Positions 45,694 to 53,919 of a stretch of DNA of 64,000 nt are shown here, piece after piece. The DNA is from Pedobacter kyonggii (GTDB lineage Bacteria > Bacteroidota > Bacteroidia > Sphingobacteriales > Sphingobacteriaceae), in assembly GCF_004310665.1 (NCBI RefSeq), contig NZ_SIXF01000017.1, positions 57,203-121,202 of the forward strand, read 5' to 3'. The notes under the pieces are model-generated. The model made no database searches. It saw only the letters and a program-made list of their open reading frames with translations, and was not told where the DNA came from. The number at the start of each line of letters is the position of its first letter. The first letter of the stretch is position 1. The position numbers and the translations under genes are program-made.

Positions 45694-47961
45694 ATGAAAC
45701 TTAAATTAATCGCATCCATTTTATGCTGCCTTGCTGCCAAAGGTTTATCGGCGCAGCAGAAAGATTGGGTTCACTATGTTAACACGCTTCAGGGCACTAA
45801 CTCCAAACACGAACTCACCAGAGGAAATACCTATCCAACAACTGCACTGCCATTTGGTATGCATACCTGGACCCCGCAAACCGGTAGAAATGGTGATGGT
45901 TGGAAGTATCAATATTTTAAAGATAAAATCAGAGGCTTTCAACAAGCGCATCAGTGCAGTTCTTGGACGAGAGATTACGCGGTATTTTCTTTAATGCCAA
46001 TGGTTGATGAGTTGGTTGTAAATGAAGATAAACGCGAAACTAAATTTAGCCATCAGGATGAAATTGCTAAACCAAACTATTATAAAGTAAAATTCGAAAA
46101 CGATATCACCACCGAGATTTCACCATCAGAGCGTGGTGCACACCTTAGGTTCAGCTATCCAAAAGGCAAAAGAAGCTTTTTAATTTTAGACGGATACAAC
46201 AGATTAAGCGGTGTTCAGATCTATCCCAAAGAAAATAAAATGACGGGCTGGGTAAACAATGGCGAAGGTTTTAAAAGAGGTTGGAAAAGTTATTTCGTAA
46301 TTCAGTTCGATCAACCGATTAAATCTTACGGTACATGGGAGAACAAACGTAATACCATTGCAAAAGATTCTATTTCTGCTGAAGGATTGGGAAAAGGAGC
46401 ATTTGTACAGTTCGAATCTGGTACAAAGGTGCAGGTGAAAACAGCTTCATCTTATATCAGTTTACAACAGGCCGAACTCAATTTAAAAAGAGAACTGGGC
46501 AATGATAAGACTTTAGAAGATACCAAAGCCCATGCTGCTGCGGTATGGAATAAATCGCTGGGTAAGATAGAAGTAGAAGGCGGTTCAAAAGCAGACATGG
46601 AAACTTTTTATTCTTGCTTTTTTAGGGCAAGCCTTTTTTCCAGAAAATTTTATGAAATAAATGAAGCCGGAAAACCATATTACTTTAGTCCGTATGATGG
46701 TAAAGTGCATGATGGGTATATGTTTACCGATACGGGTTTCTGGGATACTTTCCGTGCACAATTCCCGCTAAATACACTTGTACAGCCAGAAATGCACGGC
46801 CGTTATATGCAGGCCATGCTCGATGCCTATGAGCAATGTGGTTGGTTGCCATCATGGTCTTTTCCTAGCGAAGCGGGAAGTATGATCGGTAACCACGCTA
46901 TTTCTTTGTTAACCGATGCCTGGGCAAAAGGAATCAGAACGTTTGATCCGAAAAAGGCACTGGACGCTTATTATCATGAAGCAATGAACAAGGGGCCATG
47001 GGGCCCGGCAAACGGTAGAGATGGCGTAACCGAGTATAATCAATTGGGTTATGTGCCTTATCCAAAATACAGAGAAGCTACAGCCAAAACACTAGAGTAT
47101 GCCTACGACGATTATTGCGCTTACCATTTGGCAGAAATGATAGGAGATAAGCATTATATGGAGGTTTTTGAGAAACCCATGTACAATTATAAAAATGTTT
47201 ACGACCCTTCTACCCGTTTCATGAGGGGTAGGAACGCAGCGGGGAAATGGTCGCCAAATTTCGACCCAACGGAATGGGGAGGCCCGTTTACCGAAGGAAA
47301 TGCATGGCATTGGCAATGGTCAGTTTTTCAAGATACCAAAGGTTTAATTAATTTGATGGGAGGGAAGAACAATTTTATCGCCAAGCTCGATTCTGTTTTC
47401 AGCGAACCCAATAAAGTAAATGTAGGTTCGTACGGAGGGATGATCCATGAAATGACCGAAATGGTAATGGCAAATATGGGCCAATATGCACATGGAAACC
47501 AGCCCATACAGCATATGGTTTATTTATATAATTATGCTAATCAACCCTGGAAAGCACAGTTTTATGCCCGTGAGGTGATGCATAAACTGTACAATGCCAC
47601 AGAAAATGGTTACCCCGGAGACGAAGACCAGGGGCAAACCTCATCGTGGTATGTGTTAAGCGCATTAGGGTTTTACAGCGTAACGCCAGGTACAGGAGAG
47701 TACGTTCTAGGAAGCCCGGTGTTTAAAAAAACAACTATTAATTTAGAAAATGGCAAAAAATTCGTCATTGAAGCACCTGCCAACAATGTTAGCAATGTTT
47801 ATATAAAATCGGCAAGCTTAAATGGTAAAAATTATACCAAAAATTTTATAAACCATAGCGATTTGTTAAAAGGAGGAGTGTTAAAATTAGAGATGAATGT
47901 TAAACCTTCGTTAAATAGAGGGTTATTAGAAGAAGATAAGCCATTTTCGATCAGTAAATAA
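45694..47961 (+). CDS. GH92 alpha-mannosidase (first copy)
   Basis: Start at 45694 (MKLKLIASILCCLAAKGLSAQ signal); the frame opens 12 codons earlier. About 755 residues. GH92 motifs: VNTLQGTNSKH, GNTYPTTALPFGMHTWTPQTG, FYSCFFRASLFSRKF, GFWDTFRAQFPL, GMIHEMTEMVMANMGQYAHGNQP with the catalytic-site acid, and GDEDQGQTSSWYVLSALGFYSV, whose D-E-D supplies the base. These are calcium-dependent, inverting exo-alpha-mannosidases, mainly alpha-1,2/1,3. It should act in the periplasm or on the surface. Cooperation with the second GH92 at 51540 is likely, perhaps with different linkage preference. Confidence 0.94.
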   Translation: MKLKLIASILCCLAAKGLSAQQKDWVHYVNTLQGTNSKHELTRGNTYPTTALPFGMHTWTPQTGRNGDGWKYQYFKDKIRGFQQAHQCSSWTRDYAVFSLMPMVDELVVNEDKRETKFSHQDEIAKPNYYKVKFENDITTEISPSERGAHLRFSYPKGKRSFLILDGYNRLSGVQIYPKENKMTGWVNNGEGFKRGWKSYFVIQFDQPIKSYGTWENKRNTIAKDSISAEGLGKGAFVQFESGTKVQVKTASSYISLQQAELNLKRELGNDKTLEDTKAHAAAVWNKSLGKIEVEGGSKADMETFYSCFFRASLFSRKFYEINEAGKPYYFSPYDGKVHDGYMFTDTGFWDTFRAQFPLNTLVQPEMHGRYMQAMLDAYEQCGWLPSWSFPSEAGSMIGNHAISLLTDAWAKGIRTFDPKKALDAYYHEAMNKGPWGPANGRDGVTEYNQLGYVPYPKYREATAKTLEYAYDDYCAYHLAEMIGDKHYMEVFEKPMYNYKNVYDPSTRFMRGRNAAGKWSPNFDPTEWGGPFTEGNAWHWQWSVFQDTKGLINLMGGKNNFIAKLDSVFSEPNKVNVGSYGGMIHEMTEMVMANMGQYAHGNQPIQHMVYLYNYANQPWKAQFYAREVMHKLYNATENGYPGDEDQGQTSSWYVLSALGFYSVTPGTGEYVLGSPVFKKTTINLENGKKFVIEAPANNVSNVYIKSASLNGKNYTKNFINHSDLLKGGVLKLEMNVKPSLNRGLLEEDKPFSISK

Positions 47962-48024
47962 AAATTGAATCGCTACTTTTGGCGACTAATTTAGATTAAA
48001 GAATAGATAACAGAAATATATAGA

Positions 48025-48900
48025 ATGGAAAAGCCTTTTGCATTAGGTGTAGATATTGGCGGCTCGCATATTACGGCCGCATTGGTGGATTTAGAAACAA
48101 GAACTTTGGTGAAGGATTCTATCAAACGTAGCCCTGTGAATTCGCAGGAGAGTAAAGAAGTGATTTTATCGGCATGGTGCGATATCATCAATAAGGCTTT
48201 TAAAAATATTAAAAACGGTGCCCGGAATGTTGGAATTGCCATGCCAGGCCCTTTTAATTATAGTGAAGGCATTTCATTAATTAAAGATCAGGATAAGTTT
48301 AAATCACTTTACCAGATCAATGTAAAAGAAGAATTGTCGAAAAGGTTGGATATCCCTACAGAGAATATTCACTTTATAAACGATGCAGCAGGTTTTTTAC
48401 AAGGCGAGGTTTTTGCCGGTGCTGCCAAAGGAAATGCCAGTGTGTTGGGTTTAACGTTGGGTACAGGACTGGGCTCATCGCTTTGTCTCGATTATAAAGC
48501 TTTTGATGCTGACCTTTGGAACTCCGAATTTTTAGACGGAATCGCTGAAGATTACTTATCTACGCGCTGGTTCGTAAAACGTTTTAATCAACTTAGTGGA
48601 AAAGCTGTAGCAGGGGTTAAAGAACTGGTAGAGATTGTAGAAACCGATCATCATGCAACCATGGTTTTTATGGAATTCGGCTATAACCTGGCGCAGTTCC
48701 TGATCCCTATTATTAAGAAACACAAAATAGATACTGTAATAGTTGGTGGTAATATTGCACAATCTTTTAGTGCTTTTGCTCCCGAGTTGATTGCAACATT
48801 AAAAGGTAACGGCATTGACACGGATATAAAAATATCTGAACTTAAAGAACATGCAGCCTTAATCGGTGCTGCAAGTTGCTGCGATCTAAGCCTTACATAA
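48025..48900 (+). CDS. ROK-family sugar kinase-like protein
   Basis: 291 residues. Phosphate-1 motif FALGVDIGGSHITAALVD, phosphate-2 LGLTLGTGLGSSLCLDY, and adenosine-side IVGGNIA, the hexokinase-type fold of ROK proteins. The usual zinc motif (CGxxGCxE) is absent, as is any helix-turn-helix, so it is a divergent ROK kinase rather than a repressor. It probably phosphorylates mannose or another sugar freed by the mannosidases. A perfect TAAAACGTTTTA lies within the gene at 48575. Confidence 0.8.
   Translation: MEKPFALGVDIGGSHITAALVDLETRTLVKDSIKRSPVNSQESKEVILSAWCDIINKAFKNIKNGARNVGIAMPGPFNYSEGISLIKDQDKFKSLYQINVKEELSKRLDIPTENIHFINDAAGFLQGEVFAGAAKGNASVLGLTLGTGLGSSLCLDYKAFDADLWNSEFLDGIAEDYLSTRWFVKRFNQLSGKAVAGVKELVEIVETDHHATMVFMEFGYNLAQFLIPIIKKHKIDTVIVGGNIAQSFSAFAPELIATLKGNGIDTDIKISELKEHAALIGAASCCDLSLT
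48575..48586. promoter_or_regulatory. operator-like palindrome inside the ROK gene
   Basis: TAAAACGTTTTA, identical to operators 1 and 4, encoding part of FVKRFN. Chance occurrence is not excluded because the codons are ordinary. Confidence 0.35.
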
Positions 48901-48928
48901 GGTCAGTTTTACCTCCTTTCCACATGGT

Positions 48929-49200
48929 GGCTGTCTCATAAATCATGAATTTGTTGTACAGCGGATAGTTTATTTCATAAGATGAGTATAAATGCCCTTT
49001 GAGTATTTAGCGCACAACTTAAGTTATTTTGAAGGGATTAAGTTTTGAATGATTGAATGTTTCAGGTACGATGCCCATTCTTTCATTCAAAATTTATTCA
49101 AATACAGTATTCAAAATAATATCAATGATAGCCAGCCGACAGGCATGCTCAGGCGCTCAATCCGACAGATTTGAAAGAAAATTTAATTTATGAGATGGCC
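48929..49200. repeat. MITE-like element with inverted ends
   Basis: Left end GGCTGTCTCATAAAT and right end ATTTATGAGATGGCC (inverse GGCCATCTCATAAAT) match at 13 of 15 positions and enclose about 240 bases with no frame. An internal pair, GAATGATTGAATGTTTCAGG / CCCATTCTTTCATTCAAAA, forms a hairpin. A lone copy of the end lies at 11397-11411. The rest of the spacer 49201-49516 is AT-rich and holds the promoter of the next gene. Confidence 0.5.
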
Positions 49201-49344
49201 TTACCTGTTTTCGCTTGGCAAGCCCTAATTTTCTGTAATATTTTTATTTCTAAATACCGCTGGGCCATTACATTGGACGTTTAATAAAAAAAATGCCTTA
49301 AAAAAACTGAATTAATTTTTGCTTATGTAGTAATATGCTTATTA

Positions 49345-49375
49345 TTGTTTAATTAAACGTTTTAGTTTATGTTTA
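49345..49375 (+). promoter_or_regulatory. promoter with embedded degenerate operator before peptidase 1
   Basis: TTG (49345-49347), 20 bases, TATGTTTA (49368-49375), close to the TTG / TAnnTTTG consensus. Between them lies TTAAACGTTTTAG, a one-arm-altered form of the locus operator. A bound repressor would block the promoter. The leader would be about 135 bases. Confidence 0.5.
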
Positions 49376-49516
49376 AAGCCATTTTTTTAATGTTTAGCTT
49401 TTAAAAAACATAGCATTTGGTTTTCATAATAACCATTAAGCGGGGGTGTTTTTTACATCGCTAATGATTTTTATTAACCCCGGCTATTATTTATCTAAAT
49501 AAACCAATACAAACAA

Positions 49517-50500
49517 ATGAATCAGAAATTTTTAATCGTTGCACTGGCTTCTTTTTTAGGGGCAAAGACTTTTGCTCAAAACCGGGGGCAACGAGAATAT
49601 AAAATTACCATTAACGATAAAGATAGCGCAACAAATGCTATCGTAGATGACAAATTAAAGGCTGCTTTTTTTCAGGTTTATCCAAAATTTGCTCAGGCAG
49701 ATGGATACCGTACCAAAAGAGATGTAGTATTAGATTTGGTAACGGAAGAAACACCAACAATACAGGCCAAAGCCGGAGAGATTAAAGTAAACAGTCAATG
49801 GGTTAAAAACAAATCACAAGAGAAAATCCAAAAGGAAATGTTTTCTGCACTCAAAAAAAACTGGATTTCTTACAGTAAAGAAAAACACAAAGGGTATGAA
49901 TTAACATTTATCAGCAAAGATCCAAATTTAGATCCGGCTGTAAGAAAGAAGTTAATTGCTACTTATTTCGAAATCTACTCAACCCTGGTTAAAACATTTA
50001 ACGATAAATCTACCCACGATGTGTTATTTGTGGTTGACACAGCTTACAAGGCAGTTGCAGAAGCAAGCGGAAATAGAATTTTATTTAGTGCTGCTTACAT
50101 GAAAGCGCATCCAACCGATATTGATGTGGTAACACACGAAACCATGCACATTGTTCAGGGCTATGGCTATAGCGCTGGTCCGGTTTGGCTAACCGAAGGT
50201 ATTGCCGATTATGTACGTTATAAATATGGTGTTGATAATGTAGGTTCGAAATGGAGTTTGCCAGAGTATAATGCGAAACAGAGTTATAAAAACAGTTATC
50301 GTATTACCGCAAGGTTTTTTGCATGGTTAGAGCAAAATGTAAAACCTGGCTTAATTGCTACTTTAGATCAACAATTAAGAGCGCACCGATACAGCGAGCA
50401 ATCCTGGGCCGCCCTAACAGGGAAAACTGTCGATCAGCTTTGGGAAGACTACAGTAAAGGACCCGAAAAAGTAAGCCTTACTTATAGCAGTAAAAAATAA
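49517..50500 (+). CDS. basic secretory protein-like metallopeptidase (with duplicated half-domain)
   Basis: 327 residues with signal peptide MNQKFLIVALASFLGAKTFAQ. The C-terminal 190 residues fit the plant/bacterial basic secretory protein family: THETMHIVQGYG (zinc HExxH at 207-211) and GPVWLTEGIADYVRYKYG. The N-terminal part (44-110) repeats the pattern of residues 143-206 (KLKAAFFQVYPKF against KLIATYFEIYSTL; TKRDVVLDLV against THDVLFVVDT) but stops before the zinc motif. It is probably a secreted or periplasmic protease. The promoter carries an operator-like site. Confidence 0.82.
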   Translation: MNQKFLIVALASFLGAKTFAQNRGQREYKITINDKDSATNAIVDDKLKAAFFQVYPKFAQADGYRTKRDVVLDLVTEETPTIQAKAGEIKVNSQWVKNKSQEKIQKEMFSALKKNWISYSKEKHKGYELTFISKDPNLDPAVRKKLIATYFEIYSTLVKTFNDKSTHDVLFVVDTAYKAVAEASGNRILFSAAYMKAHPTDIDVVTHETMHIVQGYGYSAGPVWLTEGIADYVRYKYGVDNVGSKWSLPEYNAKQSYKNSYRITARFFAWLEQNVKPGLIATLDQQLRAHRYSEQSWAALTGKTVDQLWEDYSKGPEKVSLTYSSKK

Positions 50501-50501
50501 T

Positions 50502-50557
50502 TAAAGAGAAGTCAAGTTTTGAATAGCACACTTGCTATAAAACTTGACTTCTCTTTA
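50502..50557. terminator. very long perfect hairpin after peptidase 1
   Basis: AAAGAGAAGTCAAGTTTT (50503-50520) pairs perfectly with 50539-50556, and inside it ATAGCA / TGCTAT pairs again around CACT, giving 24 pairs with a 2-base bulge. No U-run follows on the plus strand (AGGAGGG comes next), so it may be a processing or stability hairpin, not a simple terminator. Confidence 0.6.
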
Positions 50558-50596
50558 GGAGGGAGGGGCATTATAAAAAAGATTTATATAGAACAG

Positions 50597-50698
50597 TCGT
50601 CATCTCCACTGAAGCGAAATGGAGAGATCTATCTAGATTTTGCCCCGCTGAGCCTTCGGGTTCTCGACTCCGTTACACTGCGCTCGAAATGATGATCC
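50597..50698. repeat. dispersed repeat between the two peptidase genes
   Basis: Begins CGTCATCTCCACTGAAGCG and ends CGCTCGAAATGATGATCC, with the short inner hairpin CGAGA...TCTCG region around GAGCCTTCGGGTTCTCGAC. The outer ends (GTCATCTC / GATGATCC) pair imperfectly. Together with the hairpin above and the site at 50745 it fills the 332-base gap. Confidence 0.5.
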
Positions 50699-50744
50699 TC
50701 TGTTTTGTGAAATAATCATCACCAGAGTAAAATTTTTGATCATT

Positions 50745-50760
50745 TACTAAATCGTTTTAC
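50745..50760. promoter_or_regulatory. degenerate operator before peptidase 2
   Basis: TACTAAATCGTTTTAC differs from CTAAAACGTTTTAG by one base in the core (AAAT for AAAA) and lies 73 bases before the ATG, downstream of a TTG at 50736-50738. Confidence 0.45.
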
Positions 50761-50832
50761 ATATTATATTTATTTTGCAGAACTAAACAGGCTAACCAAA
50801 GTAAAAATCCATTACAATAAAAATATAATCAG

Positions 50833-51504
50833 ATGAAAAAAATACTTACTTTTTCGATCTTCGTAATGCTTATTTCGGCTTTTTCAGCTCATTTAAAAGC
50901 ACAGGAAATCACAAAGAAAAGTGGTTATACCTTATCGTTCGAGAGCAATTTTAAGGAATTAGACCCTCAATTGAAGAAACGGTTAATCAAAACTTTTTTC
51001 GAAGTTTACCCAAAACTGGCCAAAGCGTATAATCCATCAACCGTAAAAGAAGTGAAATTTTTTGTAGATACAGCTTACAAAGGCGTGGCGGCAACTGCTG
51101 ATGGCAAAGTAACCTTCAGTTCGGTCTGGATGGAAAAACATCCTGAAGATATTGATGTGGTAACCCACGAGGTAATGCACATTGTACAGGATTACGGCCG
51201 GAGCGTTGGCCCAGGCTGGTTAACAGAAGGTATTGCCGATTATGCCCGCTATAAATTTGGCGTAGATAATGAAGGTGCCAAATGGTCGCTACCTGCTTTA
51301 AAGCCAGAACATAGTTATAAAAATAGCTACCGCATTACTGCAGGTTTTTTTGCCTGGATGGAGAAAAGTGTAAAACCGGGTATTATTAAAACCGTTGATG
51401 CATCTTTAAGAGACCACACTTATACCAAAGATATCTGGACAAAATTAACAGGTAAAGATTTAGATGCACTTTGGGCAGATTACGTTAAAAATTCGGAAGT
51501 TTAA
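50833..51504 (+). CDS. basic secretory protein-like metallopeptidase (single domain)
   Basis: 223 residues with signal MKKILTFSIFVMLISAFSAHLKAQ. It is a paralogue of the preceding peptidase's C-terminal domain: LKKRLIKTFFEVYPKLAK, THEVMHIVQDYG (HExxH at 112-116), and GPGWLTEGIADYARYKFGVDN. It contains the metallopeptidase domain without the N-terminal duplication. Tandem paralogues suggest recent duplication and complementary substrates. GH92 follows after 35 bases, so the two are co-transcribed. Confidence 0.83.
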   Translation: MKKILTFSIFVMLISAFSAHLKAQEITKKSGYTLSFESNFKELDPQLKKRLIKTFFEVYPKLAKAYNPSTVKEVKFFVDTAYKGVAATADGKVTFSSVWMEKHPEDIDVVTHEVMHIVQDYGRSVGPGWLTEGIADYARYKFGVDNEGAKWSLPALKPEHSYKNSYRITAGFFAWMEKSVKPGIIKTVDASLRDHTYTKDIWTKLTGKDLDALWADYVKNSEV

Positions 51505-51539
51505 AATAAATACAAGCATATAAAACACAAACACAACAA

Positions 51540-53828
51540 ATGAAAAGATTATTTATCGCTTTATTGAGTGTTGCGGCGTCAACCAGCTTCGCACAAACAA
51601 TAGGCAAAATTACAGATCCGGTAGATTGGATAAACCCTTTAATGGGAACGGCATCCAAGCCGTCACTATCTAACGGAAACACCTACCCGGCAATTGGTTT
51701 GCCTTGGGGAATGAACATGTGGACACCACAAACTGGTAAAAATGGCGATGGATGGGCTTATGTTTACGATGCCGACAAAATCCGTGGCTTTAAACAAACA
51801 CATCAGCCTTCACCCTGGATGAACGATTACGGCGCTTTTTCTATTATGCCCGTTACTGGCAAATTAAAATTCACAGATGATGACCGTGCTAGTTGGTTCA
51901 GCCATAAAGCAGAGGTTTCTAAGCCATATTATTACAGCGTTTATTTAGCAGATGCTGATGTAACCACCGAAATTACCCCAACAGAGCGTGCTGCTCAGTT
52001 CAGGTTTACTTTTCCTAAAACGGATAGTGCTTATGTGGTAGTAGATGCGCAGAATAAAGGCTCTTACATTAAAATTATACCTGCAGAAAGAAAAATTATC
52101 GGTTATACCACTAAATATGCCCGTGGTCCACTGCCTAAAAATTTCAAAAATTACTTTGTAATCTATTTTAACAAAGATTTCAAATTGGCTAAAACCTGGG
52201 ATGATAAAAAACTTAACGATAAAGATTTGGAATTAACTGTAGATCATGCTGGTGCTGTTATTGGTTTCGCTACACAAAAAGGCGAACAGGTAATTGCAAA
52301 GGTTGCCTCTTCATTTATCAGTTTTGAGCAGGCCGATTTAAATCTAAAAAGAGAATTGGCTAACGATGGTTTCGATGCCACAAAAGCAAAAGGTAGAGCA
52401 ACCTGGAACAAAACATTAAGTAAAATTGCTGTTGAAGGTGGTACGATTGATCAAACCCGTACTTTCTATTCAGCAATGTACCGTACCTTATTCTTCCCCA
52501 ATAAATTATATGAGATTGATGCACAAAACCAGATTGTACACTGGAGTCCTTACAACGGACAGGTTTTACCAGGATACATGTTCGCTGGTACAGGTTTCTG
52601 GGACACTTTTAGGGCATTATATCCTTTCTTAAACCTGGTTTATCCTTCAATCAACAAGGAAATGCAACAAGGCTTAATCAACGATTACAAAGAAGGCGGT
52701 TGGTTGCCTGAATGGAGCAGCCCGGGTTATGCAAACATTATGGTGGGTAACAACTCTGCTTCGGTAGTTTCTGATGCTTATATTAAAGGTATGCGTGGTT
52801 ACGATATCGAAACGTTATGGCAGGCTTTAAAACATGGCGCAAACAATGAAGGACCTATGGAAGCCGTTGGCCGCGATGGTGTTAAGTATTACAACGAATT
52901 GGGTTATGTGCCGTTCGATGTGAAAAAGAATGAAAATGCAGCTAAAACATTAGAATATTCTTATGATGATTTTACCATTTATCAGTTGGGAAGAGCTTTA
53001 GGTAAACCGGCTTCGGAGATCGATATCTATAAGAAAAGAGCTATGAACTATAAGAATCTGTTCGATCCGGCTTCGGGTTTAATGCGTGGTAAAAATCAGG
53101 ATGGAACGTTCCAAAGTCCATTTAGTCCATTTAAATGGGGCGGTGCATTTACCGAAGGTAACAGCTGGCACTATACCTGGTCTGTTTTTCAGGATGTTGA
53201 TGGCTTAGCCAAATTAATGGGTGGCCATAGTAAATTTGTAACCAAACTGGATTCTGTTTTCTCAATGCCTCCAGTATTTGATGAGAGTGCCTACGGTGGT
53301 GTAATTCATGAAATCAGAGAAATGCAGATTGCAAACATGGGCCAATATGCACATGGTAACCAACCGATCCAGCACATGATTTACCTGTATAACTACGGTG
53401 GTGCGCCTTATAAAACACAATATTGGGTAAGAGAAACAATGAACAGAATGTACAAACCTACTCCTGATGGATATTGCGGTGACGAAGATAACGGGCAAAC
53501 TTCTGCCTGGTATGTTTTCTCGGCAATGGGCTTCTATCCGGTAACACCAGCGGTTGATCAGTATGTTTTAGGTGCTCCTTTGTTTAAAAAGATAACGGTT
53601 ACTTTAGAAAATGGTAAAACTGTTGTGATTAATGCCCCGGCCAATAGCGATAACAACCGCTATGTCCAATCATTGCAGATGAATGGTAAGCCATATTCTA
53701 AAAATTGGATCAGCCACAGTGGTTTGCAAAAAGGTGGAGTGTTGAATTTCAATATGTCAGCAACCCCTAATAAAACAAGAGGTTCAAATCCAGCTGATTT
53801 CCCTTATTCATTATCGACAGAAAAATAG
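51540..53828 (+). CDS. GH92 alpha-mannosidase (second copy)
   Basis: 762 residues with a short signal (MKRLFIALLSVAASTSFAQ). Motifs as in the first GH92: INPLMGTASKPSLSNGNTYP, GFWDTFRALYPFLNLVYPS, GGVIHEIREMQIANMGQYAHGNQP, and CGDEDNGQTSAWYVFSAMGF with the base Asp pair. Roughly half of the residues match the first copy by eye. It is co-transcribed with the upstream peptidase, which ties the two activities together. A hairpin follows the gene. Confidence 0.94.
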   Translation: MKRLFIALLSVAASTSFAQTIGKITDPVDWINPLMGTASKPSLSNGNTYPAIGLPWGMNMWTPQTGKNGDGWAYVYDADKIRGFKQTHQPSPWMNDYGAFSIMPVTGKLKFTDDDRASWFSHKAEVSKPYYYSVYLADADVTTEITPTERAAQFRFTFPKTDSAYVVVDAQNKGSYIKIIPAERKIIGYTTKYARGPLPKNFKNYFVIYFNKDFKLAKTWDDKKLNDKDLELTVDHAGAVIGFATQKGEQVIAKVASSFISFEQADLNLKRELANDGFDATKAKGRATWNKTLSKIAVEGGTIDQTRTFYSAMYRTLFFPNKLYEIDAQNQIVHWSPYNGQVLPGYMFAGTGFWDTFRALYPFLNLVYPSINKEMQQGLINDYKEGGWLPEWSSPGYANIMVGNNSASVVSDAYIKGMRGYDIETLWQALKHGANNEGPMEAVGRDGVKYYNELGYVPFDVKKNENAAKTLEYSYDDFTIYQLGRALGKPASEIDIYKKRAMNYKNLFDPASGLMRGKNQDGTFQSPFSPFKWGGAFTEGNSWHYTWSVFQDVDGLAKLMGGHSKFVTKLDSVFSMPPVFDESAYGGVIHEIREMQIANMGQYAHGNQPIQHMIYLYNYGGAPYKTQYWVRETMNRMYKPTPDGYCGDEDNGQTSAWYVFSAMGFYPVTPAVDQYVLGAPLFKKITVTLENGKTVVINAPANSDNNRYVQSLQMNGKPYSKNWISHSGLQKGGVLNFNMSATPNKTRGSNPADFPYSLSTEK

Positions 53829-53840
53829 AAAAAAATAATT

Positions 53841-53875
53841 ATCCATCGGGTAAGGCAATTTATCCGATGGATTTT
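53841..53875 (+). terminator. hairpin after the second GH92 gene
   Basis: ATCCATCGGGTAAG / TTATCCGATGGAT with a short AATTTTA-type tail, weaker than the other terminators here. Some transcription may pass to the DUF1080 gene. Confidence 0.45.
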
Positions 53876-53919
53876 AAACAAAATATCTAGCTTTAGGCTA
53901 AAACTAACAAACCAAGTAT

